Below, one piece after another: positions 22,289-58,539 of a DNA stretch of 64,000 nt. The notes below the pieces were generated by a model. The model ran no database searches. It saw only the letters and a program-made list of their open reading frames with translations, and was not told the origin of the DNA. The stretch is taken from the NCBI RefSeq assembly GCF_026151205.1, contig NC_087084.1:62001-126000 (forward strand), in the 5' to 3' direction. Every line of letters starts with the position of its first letter. Within the stretch, counting starts at the first letter, position 1. Both the position numbers and the translations under genes were made by a program. Source of the stretch: Bolinopsis microptera. Taxonomy: Eukaryota; Ctenophora; Tentaculata; Lobata; Bolinopsidae.

Positions 22289-23671
22289 TTAAATTCCCAG
22301 AAGATTATTTACAACCCTGTCAAAACTGTGTTCGTTTACAACAAACTTAAGCCAAGTGGACAGTAAACCTACTCCTCTCATGTTGAGATGAAGCCAATCA
22401 TGGTATAGAAGTTCATTACATGATCTAAAGTCTCGAGTTAAAAAGACTGAGAAACAGTCTAAGAACACGCAATTATTATTTAGGCATAAGTCTTTAAGTA
22501 GATTATTAAAATCTAGAACATTCTTTGCTATGTAGGAATATAAACATTTAATAGGAAGACAACATTGGATAATTATAATTGCAGCGGGAAATAACTGCTT
22601 AGTGGTGTCAATTAATTCAGTGAGATACTTCCTAAGGAACTGAACCCCATACTTAGAATGTTTAATGTCATTTGTACCAACACTCAATATAATTTTTTCA
22701 ATATCGTCAGCTTCTGCAGCTGCATGAGTTTTATGAAAATTATGAATGTTTTCAGTGATGTCTCTAATTTTTGCACCACTTTGAGACACATTGATTACTT
22801 TCCTTCCCCGGAATCCCAACTTATTTGTCCGTACGAATTTTGTCATTGACGTACCAAACAGGACAGTGGTTTTCCTGCTCTTCGGTTTTCTTGGAGTATT
22901 TCGGTAGTAAAGGGTTGGTGTTGAGGTGGTGGTGGGCGGCATAGGAATTGTAGTGCGGGCAATCTGCTCCTTGACTACATTTGTATCTGTCTTCGGTATC
23001 TGGCAGCGAAAAGATAAGCTATACCGAGTCCCCTTAACTGAGCTCTCTGCACGAACCTTGTGAAGACAATATTCCTGACACCCCGGTTTCATAATATACA
23101 AACTACAGTCCTTTGGGGTGATATAGCATTTACTGTTACATCGCTTATCCCCATTTTCTGGAATTATGTCGATGGTCCTCTCAGCTCCAAATGAAACTAC
23201 ATAAATACCTTGCGACTGGTCAAGAGACACCTCGTCGTCGTTGTGGTACCTAGTTGCACAAGAACCAGACTTGTACATGCTTGCTAGGCATGAGTTTAGC
23301 TTGCAGCCAAACTTGGAGTTGATATCATGCATAAGCTCTGATATCCCAGGATAATTTAAAATATCGATTGGCTCCTTAGTCGTGGTGTGTCCATTTGAGG
23401 AAGACCATACATATTCTTCTCCAGTCGAAGTGAGCCACTTTGTGGCAGTTTTCACAGCAGTTTGCTTGGCCATAAGTGTTTCAAGTTCAGACATCAACGT
23501 GCCATGTTGAACACTCTTGTTCTGAACAAAATCTGAATGCAACTCCAAGAAGTCCTCGCATTTAACAGAATTTCTCTTAAGTTTCATGACATTCTCAACA
23601 CTGGCCTTGAGAGCTTTCAGCTCATTTAATGAAAACGAGTTTAAAACATTGGTAACAGAATTCAGATCCAT
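22289..23671 (-). CDS. LINE ORF1: AlkB-like dioxygenase plus SGNH esterase (460 aa)
   Basis: Three regions can be seen. Residues 1-75 are helical and Lys/Glu-rich, probably a coiled coil. Residues about 85-225 match AlkB-type 2-oxoglutarate/Fe(II) dioxygenases: N-x3-L-x3-Y-x2-G before an H-x-D box (RYHNDDE, H143 and D145), then VSFGAERTI, a LYIMKPGCQEYCLH block with the distal His204, and KGTRYSLSFR with Arg216 and Arg222 for 2-oxoglutarate and substrate. Residues about 268-445 match SGNH/GDSL esterases: VLFGTSM (Ser275 in GTS instead of GDS), Gly299 in QSGA, GTND (332-335) and D-x2-H (Asp425, His428). Esterase domains are known in CR1-group ORF1 proteins. The AlkB domain suggests RNA or DNA demethylation or repair tied to retrotransposition; that role is inference. 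Confidence 0.87.
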   Translation of the reverse strand: MDLNSVTNVLNSFSLNELKALKASVENVMKLKRNSVKCEDFLELHSDFVQNKSVQHGTLMSELETLMAKQTAVKTATKWLTSTGEEYVWSSSNGHTTTKEPIDILNYPGISELMHDINSKFGCKLNSCLASMYKSGSCATRYHNDDEVSLDQSQGIYVVSFGAERTIDIIPENGDKRCNSKCYITPKDCSLYIMKPGCQEYCLHKVRAESSVKGTRYSLSFRCQIPKTDTNVVKEQIARTTIPMPPTTTSTPTLYYRNTPRKPKSRKTTVLFGTSMTKFVRTNKLGFRGRKVINVSQSGAKIRDITENIHNFHKTHAAAEADDIEKIILSVGTNDIKHSKYGVQFLRKYLTELIDTTKQLFPAAIIIIQCCLPIKCLYSYIAKNVLDFNNLLKDLCLNNNCVFLDCFSVFLTRDFRSCNELLYHDWLHLNMRGVGLLSTWLKFVVNEHSFDRVVNNLLGI

Positions 23672-23779
23672 AGTGATGTGAGGAAGAGGGAGGAGAAAAT
23701 GGCGGTGAGGGAGGAGAAAATGGCGAAGTCAATACTGTAGCCCAGGAAGTAGATGCGTTGCTTAGGATACAAACGGTCA

Positions 23780-24420
23780 CGTCATAGTCTCTTCTATCGC
23801 TTTGACATTGGGACCTCAATAAATGTATTTAATTGTAGTTGTGAAAATAGTTTAAAACTGTGTGATACAATTATTATTTTGACGGTTTCTTATCTTCTCT
23901 TCCGCGATTTAGTTTTCCTGTCCCAACCTGAACCCTCTCAAGCAGCTTCTAACATAACTATACTATCGTTTGCTCGGGAGTCCAAGTCTCAAATACTGTA
24001 TAATATTGAACCAAAACAGTTTTGATTTTTTTGGTAAAATAATTTACTGCTTATGTTCAAGATATTTTGTAAAAACATCAGTTTTCGATTGATAATTGTT
24101 TTAACCTTTAGTAGCTGAAAATGGCTTGTCTCCATGATGTCTACTACAAAATATGCAATATTTATAAATTATAGTTAGCTATTTTGCAATCCGCTATCGC
24201 CAATATGATTATAACTCTGCCTTCATTGAAAGAATGTGATTTATCTCATTCGGAAAACAGTAACTGATAAAATTATTACCACTTTATTCAGTTATAATTA
24301 ACAATATGCTAACTAATAACTATCCTATATCCCATATCCTATATATGTGTTATATTATGTTAAATAACACACTTGAAATTTAGACAGAAAACACGTAATC
24401 ACGATGCTTGTTGTCATTAA
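23780..24420. other. No gene recognised
   Basis: AT-rich sequence upstream of the LINE. Open frames on the plus strand (for example 23753-24025) have no domain or splice context. It is probably intronic to the minus-strand CCP gene if that gene extends to 24.4 kb. Confidence 0.35.
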
Positions 24421-24424
24421 TCAC

Positions 24425-24530
24425 CTGGTTGTGGTCTGTAGTAATCAGATGCTGTGTCATGGGTTTCGAACTTTATCTTTGCCACGTCTCTGTTCCAGAT
24501 AGTGCTCCAACTACCGCCACTACACGTTGA
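24425..24530 (-). CDS. Possible exon split by a MITE (larger part)
   Basis: Minus strand 24530-24425 reads STCSGGSWSTIWNRDVAKIK and FETHDTASDYYRPQPG, ending at a donor CCAG/GTGATT in phase 1, which fits the phase 1 start of the CCP exon at 18219. The first ten bases of the exon would be 25130-25121, right after a good acceptor (AATTTTTACAG); the 588-bp MITE lies between. Removing the MITE and one TA joins the two parts in a single open frame. No domain recognised. If real, this copy of the gene is broken, or the MITE is spliced or read through. Confidence 0.38.
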
Positions 24531-24532
24531 TA

Positions 24533-25120
24533 CCTTACAAGACATTTTTATAACGTACGAAATGCGACGGTTTTCCCGAAATTTCGCCATATTTTCGGAC
24601 CGCCAAAATTTCGGTCGTCGTAATAGAATACGTCGCATTATTTTTAGCTTATTCCAATAATTGTGGCTTCATCGATTCATTTTGTTCTTGAAAAGTTAGT
24701 GATATGATGGTGGGACAAATAAACACAATATTCCATGATGAATTTAATGTCAAGTAATACGTTTTAAATTTACAATAAATTACATTTATGTGCTAACATA
24801 AACGTCTTATAAGAGACTAAGTCAAGATAAACAATTTAATACCAAACTCAATAAGTGAAACTGAAAGAGTCGAGCCGGACCCCTTAGAGGAAGATGAAGA
24901 AATCGATTTATAAGTTTCATTTTGTTTCAACATGATTTTACCGATTTTTAGAAAAGTTTGAATTTCCTTTAGCTTTGTGTCAGAAAACAAAATGATGAAA
25001 AATACCCTTATTTTCTGTGACGTCCGAAATGTGACGGTTTTTGTTCAATTTCGCCATATTTTCGGACCGCCAAAATTTCGGTCGTCGCAAATAGGTCCGC
25101 CACAAAAATGTCTTGTAAGG
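24533..25120 (+). mobile_element. 588-bp MITE, copy 1
   Basis: Bounded by 17-bp inverted repeats CCTTACAAGACATTTTT and flanked by TA on both sides (24531-24532, 25121-25122), as in TA-target DNA transposons. It has no coding capacity. A sub-terminal block (CGCCATATTTTCGGACCGCC, then AAAATTTCGGTCGTCG) occurs near both ends in direct rather than inverted orientation. A copy of the same length and apparently the same sequence lies inverted at 28618-29205. Confidence 0.92.
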
Positions 25121-25144
25121 TATTGCTGTGCTGTAAAAATTGAC

Positions 25145-25178
25145 TTTATTTATTTATTTATTTTATTTATTTACAATA
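25145..25178 (-). promoter_or_regulatory. Cluster of AATAAA polyadenylation signals
   Basis: On the minus strand about five overlapping or adjacent AATAAA motifs start roughly 45 bases after the stop codon at 25220-25222. They fit the 3' end of the gene whose terminal exon is 25220-25513. Confidence 0.5.
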
Positions 25179-25219
25179 ACTTATGCTCCTGTAAATACTT
25201 TAATTAATTGTTTGTTCCG

Positions 25220-25513
25220 TTATTCTTTTTCCTTCCTCTTTTCCTTGTCATCCCCTTTAGTTTTAAGATTCTTGCTATAAATGGCTACAGCTAACACTAT
25301 TAATGCTAAGTACCAAACAACAAGTGGGAGGTGGATCGTTGGTATACCGTTAAATCGATTTAACACCGCAATTCCAGTCGCAAGCCTGGGACCACTACTA
25401 GCATTGTCACAACATCTACAAAGCTGCCATTTAGCCTGACTGACAATTTTCTCGACTGACTGACAATGTTTCTTCTTTTCCCCATTTAGAATACAAAGAT
25501 TAGTACATTTTAG
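25220..25513 (-). CDS. Terminal exon of an unidentified single-pass membrane protein (97 codons)
   Basis: After an acceptor-like AATCATAAG the minus strand is open for 97 codons to TAA. It begins LKCTNLCILNGEKKKHCQSV, has a cysteine cluster WQLCRCCD, then IHLPLVVWYLALIVLAVAIY, a clear membrane segment of about 20 residues, and ends in a very basic/acidic tail (KNLKTKGDDKEKRKEKE). The order Cys-rich region, membrane segment, charged tail suggests a type I protein with its tail in the cytosol; this is inference. AATAAA motifs follow closely. I do not recognise the family. Upstream exons would lie at higher coordinates, where the actin 3' end also lies, so the genes overlap or the other exons are farther away. 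Confidence 0.5.
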   Translation of the reverse strand, partial: LKCTNLCILNGEKKKHCQSVEKIVSQAKWQLCRCCDNASSGPRLATGIAVLNRFNGIPTIHLPLVVWYLALIVLAVAIYSKNLKTKGDDKEKRKEKE

Positions 25514-25555
25514 CTTATGATTAATATTATATTTTTACCTATAGTTTACCTAGAT

Positions 25556-25670
25556 TAGAACAATTTTATCTCAGATAACGATGTTTAATAAATGATGCAA
25601 AGAATTTCGAAGATCTAATCAACACCGACTTTTAATGTGTAGGAGTACAGCAACGAAATATATATATATG
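25556..25670 (+). repeat. Dispersed repeat, second copy at 36377-36502
   Basis: TAGAACAATTTTATCTCAGA through AGGAGTACAGCAAC and an (AT)n end is found again at 36377-36502 in the same orientation. Each copy ends in ATATATAT. It is probably a Penelope-like 3' tail or short non-coding element. Confidence 0.6.
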
Positions 25671-25737
25671 TATCTCTCTCATGTATTAAAAAATTTATCC
25701 AACAACAAAAAACTTACGCAATTCTTTTTTTTTCAAA

Positions 25738-25743
25738 TTTATT
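25738..25743 (-). promoter_or_regulatory. Candidate polyadenylation signal of the actin gene
   Basis: AATAAA on the minus strand, about 180 bases after the actin stop codon at 25923-25925, followed by an A-rich run. It gives a plausible short 3' UTR. Confidence 0.4.
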
Positions 25744-25922
25744 GTAAGTAACTCAGTCAAACATATTATTGTAAAATAGAAAGAGAACTTACAATTCAAA
25801 AGGTTTTTAATTTACATTTAACTCTGGTCACTTCCCGCTAATTGATCTTATATCAATGTATATTGCATGTTTATGAATTCATTCTAAAGAGTTGAAACTT
25901 ATCACAAATTGAACGACTCCTT

Positions 25923-52086
<26,164 letters not shown>

Positions 52087-52262
52087 ATCTTCGAATCAAA
52101 ACAGTGTTCACAGGGATAAACTTAGGTATAAACGTGTATCAATGTAATATTTGACCTGAATGGTGGAGCTGTACATGTTTACCAATACCCGGAAACAGTT
52201 TTTGCTTTGGAAAATATTTGATAATTGATAAGTAATTGCATTTAGAAGCCTGGTTTATTCAA

Positions 52263-52270
52263 TATTTATA
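52263..52270 (-). promoter_or_regulatory. Candidate TATA box of the actin gene
   Basis: TATAAATA on the minus strand, 177 bases before the ATG. It would give a 5' UTR of about 150 bases. I saw no CArG box of the CC(A/T)6GG type nearby, so support is only positional. Confidence 0.3.
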
Positions 52271-52417
52271 CAGTATATAGATTATAGCGGATGTTACAAT
52301 TGCCATTGGGTGGGAAGACTGGCATGGTCAATGGATGATGATTAATCACTCTACACTCGACTGTCACGTAACTTTTTCAACCCGTTCTCCAGCTGGCCCT
52401 GAACGACTATTCGAAAC

Positions 52418-52496
52418 CCTAACCCTCCTATCTGATCCCAACCCTAACCCTAACCCAATCCCTAACAAAAGCATATGCTGAAACCCTAACCCTAAC
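52418..52496 (-). repeat. Short interstitial telomeric motifs
   Basis: AACCCTAACCCTAACC-type hexamers, irregular and with gaps (about seven AACCCT units between 52415 and 52496). Much shorter than the array at 38936. Confidence 0.7.
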
Positions 52497-52822
52497 GAGA
52501 AATTAGACCAACTTCCTTATACGGTCATATCAAGTGATCAAGACAGTTTTTCACCAATATCTCGGCAGGGGAGCATTTTAACCCTATGTGATGGGAGGTG
52601 ATTCTGAATCAGCGTCCGAAAATAGATCGAATTAAGCTGGTTTCAACTGTCGAGGGCCCTTTTAGAACAATCTCGAAGATCGACTGTAGAGTGATTTAGC
52701 ACGCTCGATGGTCAATTGCAATGTTTATCTAATACCAGAAACCCGCTGTTTATCTAATACGAGAAAGCCGTTGTTTATCTAACGTACATAACGCCGGCAC
52801 GCACAGGGAAGCACGAGGGATT

Positions 52823-53007
52823 CAGTGGCGTAACGTTGCCTGTTGGCGCCCCCCGCCAAAAAAAGCGCTCTAGAAACACACTTTTTTAGAGATTTTAAAA
52901 TCACCTAATTTGTTCAATTTTAGGGAGGGCGCAAAAGGGGAGGGTGCGCCAACATGACAGGGGGCGCATTTTCGGCGGGGGCGCCAACAGGCAACGTTAC
53001 GCCACTG
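52823..53007. mobile_element. 185-bp MITE with ~33-bp inverted ends
   Basis: Left end CAGTGGCGTAACGTTGCC and right end GGCAACGTTACGCCACTG are perfectly inverted and continue as TGTTGGCGCCCCC on each side. The centre is GC-rich. CAGTGGCG ends are common in hAT-like MITEs; I found no clear 8-bp duplication. Confidence 0.8.
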
Positions 53008-53009
53008 AT

Positions 53010-53630
53010 GGTTGTCACTCTTTGAGTAGATTAGATATAGGTTTAACGGGGCAAAGGAGTGTGCGTGCTGTTCGCTATTGCTCACACCAAACAGCAACCT
53101 AGTAAAAGTTTTGTATGGACACCGGTCTTCATAACGATACAAAATTAGGATTGTAGAATTTATTATATAACTATTAGTATTAGGAGTGGAGGTAACGGTG
53201 TGATACATTAATAGAGTGACAGCGTACTGATTTAGAATTGTTTTTAAGTGAGCTGCATAATGGGTATATTTTTGAACCTAAAGGCTGCAGTATGGCAACT
53301 TTAAAATTGGTTCTTTTAATCATTTATTAAATAACAGTTTAAAAATATATAAATCTGGAATCTGTTCACACTGTGAACCAGTCCTATAAAAATCACAAAA
53401 AAACCCTCCTAAATTAAATATTAAAAACGTCTCAATAATGGAAATAGTCATACAATTTAGAAATTTACCAAATTCTTAATATCTACCTAAAAGAAAAATA
53501 CCTACCTAAATTAATTTCTATCTGTAATACACTAAATATTAAGTTAAACTTAAATACATAGGTGGTGGAGTCAGCACACATTTACCAGAATTACATTTTT
53601 CAATAGGAGGAACCTGTGGGCCGAGAACAC
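53010..53630. other. No gene recognised
   Basis: AT-rich sequence upstream of the actin gene with no supported feature. Confidence 0.35.
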
Positions 53631-53634
53631 TGGA

Positions 53635-53786
53635 TTAAATTTGTTGAAGGGGATTGTTTTCAAATGACAGCTGCATTATGTCATAATCACTTAAGGTCCA
53701 TGCTGAATCATTATAAGCACGTTGCAGCTTTAGAAGTGCCTTTTTCAGGCGACTTTTAGCAAGGCTAATCTTGTATTGCGTCGTAT
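53635..53786 (-). CDS. Possible coding segment, unknown (about 50 codons)
   Basis: Minus strand reads QYKISLAKSRLKKALLKLQR, AYNDSAWTLSDYDIMQLSFE, NNPLQQI and TAA. The basic helix followed by an acidic part looks protein-like, but I recognise no family and the upstream acceptor is weak. A chance frame cannot be excluded. Confidence 0.22.
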
Positions 53787-54173
53787 GCCAACTTTATTGA
53801 CTGTAATCAAATATTCTGTCTCACCTTAGTTATTATTTATATCTAACACAAACTAATACATTTTGATGCTTACTCGACACATCTACAGCACCATCTGCAT
53901 CGACTATCGAGCCTTTGATTTGATATAAGATTCTTTAAAAGCTTGCCGCAATCTTATTTGCTTCTTGAATGTAAATGTAAAGTAACAGCTGTTTTCATAT
54001 AAGTATTCGCTTTTTACCATTCAGTGTCGAACTATTAAATAATCAGCCACGAGTTCATCAGCTGATATCATAATTTTATTATTTGACTTGCTGAATTTTA
54101 TCACTCGGTAATTCATTAAGCTTGTTTCATAAAAATAAAACTTACTTTGATGATTGATCCGCTCAGAAGACTA

Positions 54174-57036
54174 GTACTACTCTAGTAGCAGGGAATAGTT
54201 GAGTGTGCACTTCGATGTGTACTATTTCTGACAACACAGGGTTGTTTGTTAGGTCATTCTTAACCAAAATCGTGTGGGTGCACAATTTGTTTCGCTAGAG
54301 ACAACCCTACAGGGCAAATTTTCTAAATTACCCTCAGTCGCGTATACGAGATTTTCGTATTTCGGCTCCTGAAGGTCATAGAGACTTCAATTTTAGCTTA
54401 AAATTACCGCAATAGCCATATTTATATACAACTTATGAAGCAACATAAGGTCTCCAGTGCTTTGTTTTATAGATATTGACAAAAAACTGTTTTTTGGCTC
54501 AGCGAACCAAAAATGGGACTGAATTTTGGTAACTTGAACTAGGAAGATCGTAGAGACTTGAATTTTAGCTTAAAATGAGCGCAAACATCACATTTATATA
54601 CAACTTATAGAGCAATATAAGCCCTTTAATGCTTATTTGTTAAGATATTGACAAAAATCGGTCATTTTGACTACACGCGTGAGGAAAAATACCAAATTGG
54701 GCAACAACTTTGGTCTTTTTTTGACCAGTTTTGTGCTCAAGTTATTAAAATGTGATTTGATGTTGTAGATCGGGTGTTTTCTTCCAATATGGGTTTCGGT
54801 ATAAATCCGGAAGCACCCGGTTCATGGGTGATAGGGGTTAAAAACCCTAAAATGTCAGGCGACGGGCGAGACAATTGTCTGAATTTGGTTATAAAAACAC
54901 TTGCACTCTTTGCTAGGGTTTGCTTTTTTCTGCTACATCGATCCGATTTCTAACTACTAATCATCCCCCTCTACATCATTCTCTTTTAGATACATGATTT
55001 CTATAAGTTCTTGAAGGTACATCCGGCATGATGTAAAGTCTATATCAAAGCATTTTAATGTGGCCTTAACAAGTTGCAAGATATTCAAGTTCACTAATAA
55101 AACAGAAATTGTAGGATATTTTTCTTTTACATATTGATTATTGAGTAATTTTGGTTACACATGTGAGGAAAGATACCAAATTGGTTTACCAAACGAAGAT
55201 TGTAGGTTATCTATTATTCTTTACATGATTATTGACGCAACTTTATAGTCAAACCTGTATTATTTTTAATATTTAATATTTATCCACACTCTCCATAAGA
55301 ATATTATTGGGAGTCATTTTGTGGTTAAAATTCGATTAAATCAGTATTTCCAAGCAAAAAACTGCCCCAAATTTCTCCTCCGAATATGGTCCGCTAGTTC
55401 GAAATTTTAGCACTTATAAACGTTATTGTTAGACATTACATTAGTGTAATACCACTGAGACCAGATGTAGTAATCTATTCAGATAAAGCGAAGAAGGTGC
55501 ATCTGAAATAAAGAGAACTTTGCTGATCAAGAGAAAAGAATATTAAGAGATATCAGCAGCTGACAGAAGAGATTGCAAGCTCCAGACAGTAGCAGTTCGA
55601 GTTCGAGTTCGAGGCATTTACAACTGCAGCCTCCAAACCTTTATGAACCACCTGAACGTAAACACTAAAGAGAAAAAGGCCTGCATGAAGATCGCTGAAA
55701 TTAGCATGAGGGCATCATAAACCATCTATCTGTCCAGAAACACCATTATATGGACAGATGATTGGGAGTTAGTCCAGAGGCTAGTAATTGCATAGTAGGA
55801 GCGTATAATGTTTGTAGAATGTAATTATTTTTTATAAACTACCGTTCAAAACTTATAGATCAAGTGATAGCCTACCCACAATTATATTACAACGTCGTGG
55901 GGTCAGTCGATATTGTTGCTAAAAATCAGGAGCAAGCGTCTTGAGACAGGATACCATGAATCTGTATAAGTTTTAAGTAGTTTCATTCTACGTTTAATAT
56001 TATTATTGGGTCGTTTACGTTAAAGTTATATTTGGCCATTTTATAGCCTCCCCTCAAAAAGCCCACAATTACTCAATATGTAAAAGAAGAATATCCTACA
56101 ATCTCTGTTTTATTAGTGAACTTGAATATCTTGCAACTTGTTAAGACCACATTAAAATGCTTTGATATAGACTTTACATCATGCCGGATGTACCTTCAAG
56201 AACTTATAGAAATCATGTATCTAAAAGAGAATGATGTAGAGGGGGATGATTAGTAGTTAGAAATCGGATCGATGTAGCAGAAAAAAGCAAACCCTAGCAA
56301 AGAGTGCAAGTGTTTTTATAACCAAATTCAGACAATTGTCTCGCCCGTCGCCTGACATTTTAGGGTTTTTAACCCCTATCACCCATGAACCGGGTGCTTC
56401 CGGATTTATACCGAAACCCATATTGGAAGAAAACACCCGATCTACAACATCAAAGCACATTTTAATAACTTGAGCACAAAACTGGTCAAAAAAAGACCAA
56501 AGTTGTTGCCCAATTTGGTATTTTTCCTCACGCGTGTAGTCAAAATGACCGATTTTTGTCAATATCTTAACAAATAAGCATTAAAGGGCTTATATTGATC
56601 TATAAGTTGTATATAAATGTGATGTTTGCGCTCATTTTAAGCTAAAATTCAAGTCTCTACGATCTTCCTAGTTCAAGTTACCAAAATTCAATCCCATTTT
56701 TGGTTCGCTGAGCCAAAAAACAATTTTTTGTCAATATCTATAAAAGAAAGCACTGGAGACCTTATGTTGCTTCATAAGTTGTATATAAATATGGCTATTG
56801 CGGTAATTTTAAGCTAAAATTGAAGTCTCTATGACCTTCAGGAGCCGAAATACGAAAATCTCGTATACGCGACTGAGGGTAATTTAGAAAATTTGCCCTG
56901 TAGGGTTGTCTCTAGCGAAACAAATTGTGCACCCACACGATTTTGGTTAAGAATGACCTAACAAACAACCCTGTGTTGTCAGAAATAGTACACATCGAAG
57001 TGCACACTCAACTATTCCCTGCTACTAGAGTAGTAC
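54174..57036. mobile_element. Long foldback element, ~0.97-kb inverted arms
   Basis: Left arm 54174-55152 and right arm 56064-57036 are reverse complements with few differences; both outer ends carry GTACTACTCTAGTAGCAGGG. The 0.9-kb centre contains a retroelement remnant (55458-55800). Each arm also has an internal repeated block (GTAGAGACTTGAATTTTAGC and ATAGAGACTTCAATTTTAGC). No target duplication is obvious. A 101-codon minus frame (56257-56562) in the right arm has a stop in the left arm. Confidence 0.8.
55458..55800 (+). pseudogene. Retroelement C-terminal remnant between the foldback arms
   Basis: Reads LRPDVVIYSDKAKKVHLK, NFADQEKR-like, RYQQLTEEI, KACMKIAEISMRASTIYLSR-like blocks with stops. 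Uninterrupted paralogue of 26850-26952 plus 31526-31830, which gives the empty site of transposon X. Confidence 0.55.
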
Positions 57037-57049
57037 GCTAAATTGATGA

Positions 57050-57480
57050 ATTAGAGTAAATTGTAATCAGATGGAAACCTGTGTAACATTCGTCAAGCAC
57101 CAAAAACTGGTTGCTTGACTTATTCCCTACGATCTTTTTGCCTTCGGCAAGAGTAGGGAAAAAAAAAGGTTTTTGGCCTATTTTTGGCCCAAAAATCGGT
57201 TTTTTGCAATTTTACCCGGGGAAACTCAGTCTTATCATTTCAACAGAGGAATTTTTGTCTCCCTTTGAATCAATCAAACTAGATGAATTGTTGTAAATAC
57301 TGAGATCAAACTATCAATCTACAGGCTATCGTCAAACATGTTGCAAGGTGTCATCTTCAGTGACATAAGCCCTAAAAAATTGTAAAAAGTTAGTAAAACC
57401 CAAAATTCCTTTAAAAATCTGAATACTCTTAAAACGGTTATAAAAGTTAAAATTAAGAAGTAAGGAGTAAGGGAAGGCCA
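57050..57480. other. No gene recognised
   Basis: Contains a small plus-strand open frame without known motifs and a hairpin at about 57120-57160 (CTTATTCCCTACGATC... AGAGTAGGGAA). Nothing further supported. Confidence 0.35.
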
Positions 57481-57489
57481 AAAGGATTT

Positions 57490-58440
57490 ATAGTGTTAAT
57501 TCCCAAAGGTTTTAAAGTCTTGAGTAGTTGACTATATTTATGTTCACGGACTTCCAAAGTTTTAGGACTAGAATTATCAATAATTGACACATTAAAAATT
57601 TTGTTAAAATCATATATTCATCACTTGTTTCATCTACCTTATCGCCATTTAAAAGTTTATAATATTTGACCCTATGTTCTTCAGTCCTGACCCGTAGAGA
57701 GCGAGTAGTGCGACCGACGTAAGCCTTTCCACAGACACTACATTGGAACAGATAAATGATGTTGTAACTCTGGCAGTTTCCGGGGGAAGCTTTAACCTTC
57801 TTGCCGTTCACTTTGAATTCATGGGTGCCTTTGACAAGTTCACAACATTTGCATCTTGGAACATTGCATTTGCTGGTTGGGCCATTTAGCTCCTAGAGCA
57901 AGTTCTTTCAATTTGACGAGGCGAGATTTTAGGCTTGGCCCTGTCTTCTTTGTGTAGCTGAATATTTTCTTCCTAGGGGTGGCAGATGTCGAGGAGGTCT
58001 CTTGGGATGTTTCAGCAGTGTCTTTTTCACTGAAACTCCTTGTTCTTGAGAGGTGTTCTTCATACTTCTTAGTCACAGACACCAGATCATCATCACTACC
58101 ATAAGTAGATATGACCCTGATTGGAAGATGTAATGATGTCTGGTCATCAGGAGCCTGAACTTTGCGTCACAGTGATCCTGCTGAATTGAGGACCTTATTA
58201 CTGATGTTCTCAATCATTTTCCTAGGGTAACATGTGGCAAGAAAGGCTTTTTAGAGGTTGTTGAGGTGTTCTTTCAGGCGTTCTTGGCAGTTGATGATCC
58301 TTCTGAGTATCATTTCAAAACCACTTTTAATCGATTCTACGGTCAAAAATACGTCTAGAAAGGTGTATCTGGAATCACTAGCGTATCGAGCAGGTCTTCT
58401 AAAGAAGACCTGGAAACTGATAAACCGTTTTTAGGTAGGA
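57490..58440 (-). pseudogene. GIY-YIG retroelement fragment (PLE-3)
   Basis: Minus strand, in order: FLDVFLTVESIKSGFEMILR, RIINCQERLKEHLNNL, ATCYPRKMIENI, then KKIFSYTKKTGPSLKSRLVK, LKELALG, a zinc-binding CNVPRCKCCELV, NGKKVKASPGNCQSYNIIYL, FQCSVCGKAYVGRTTRSLRV and RTEEHR (GIY-YIG core), ending LEVREHKYSQLLKTLKPLGI. One or two frameshifts and a stop break the frame. The RT core is mostly missing. It is a third family, different from PLE-1 and PLE-2. Confidence 0.65.
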
Positions 58441-58539
58441 AGAGATCTAGTATTTCCTAATCAAGACACAGTGCATAATTTTAATTTTGTTGATATTGGT
58501 AATGACCTTTTGCTAAAAACGTATGGTGAAAATGCTAAT

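Larger units (their letters stand above)
18640..23760 (-). mobile_element. Full-length CR1-like LINE with both ORFs open
   Basis: Minus strand order: 5' region with tandem GGGAGGAGAAAATGGCG units near 23690-23725, ORF1 (23671-22289), a 97-bp gap, ORF2 (22191-18676), then an AT-rich 3' end with ATT-type triplets. ORF1 with an esterase domain and ORF2 with APE endonuclease plus RT are the hallmarks of CR1-group elements. Neither ORF has a stop or frameshift, so this copy could be active. Borders are approximate. Confidence 0.85.

Noticed and set aside
56257-56562. 101-codon minus-strand frame in the foldback arm
   Set aside because: The mirrored arm carries a stop at the matching place and no domain is recognisable, so I do not call it a gene.
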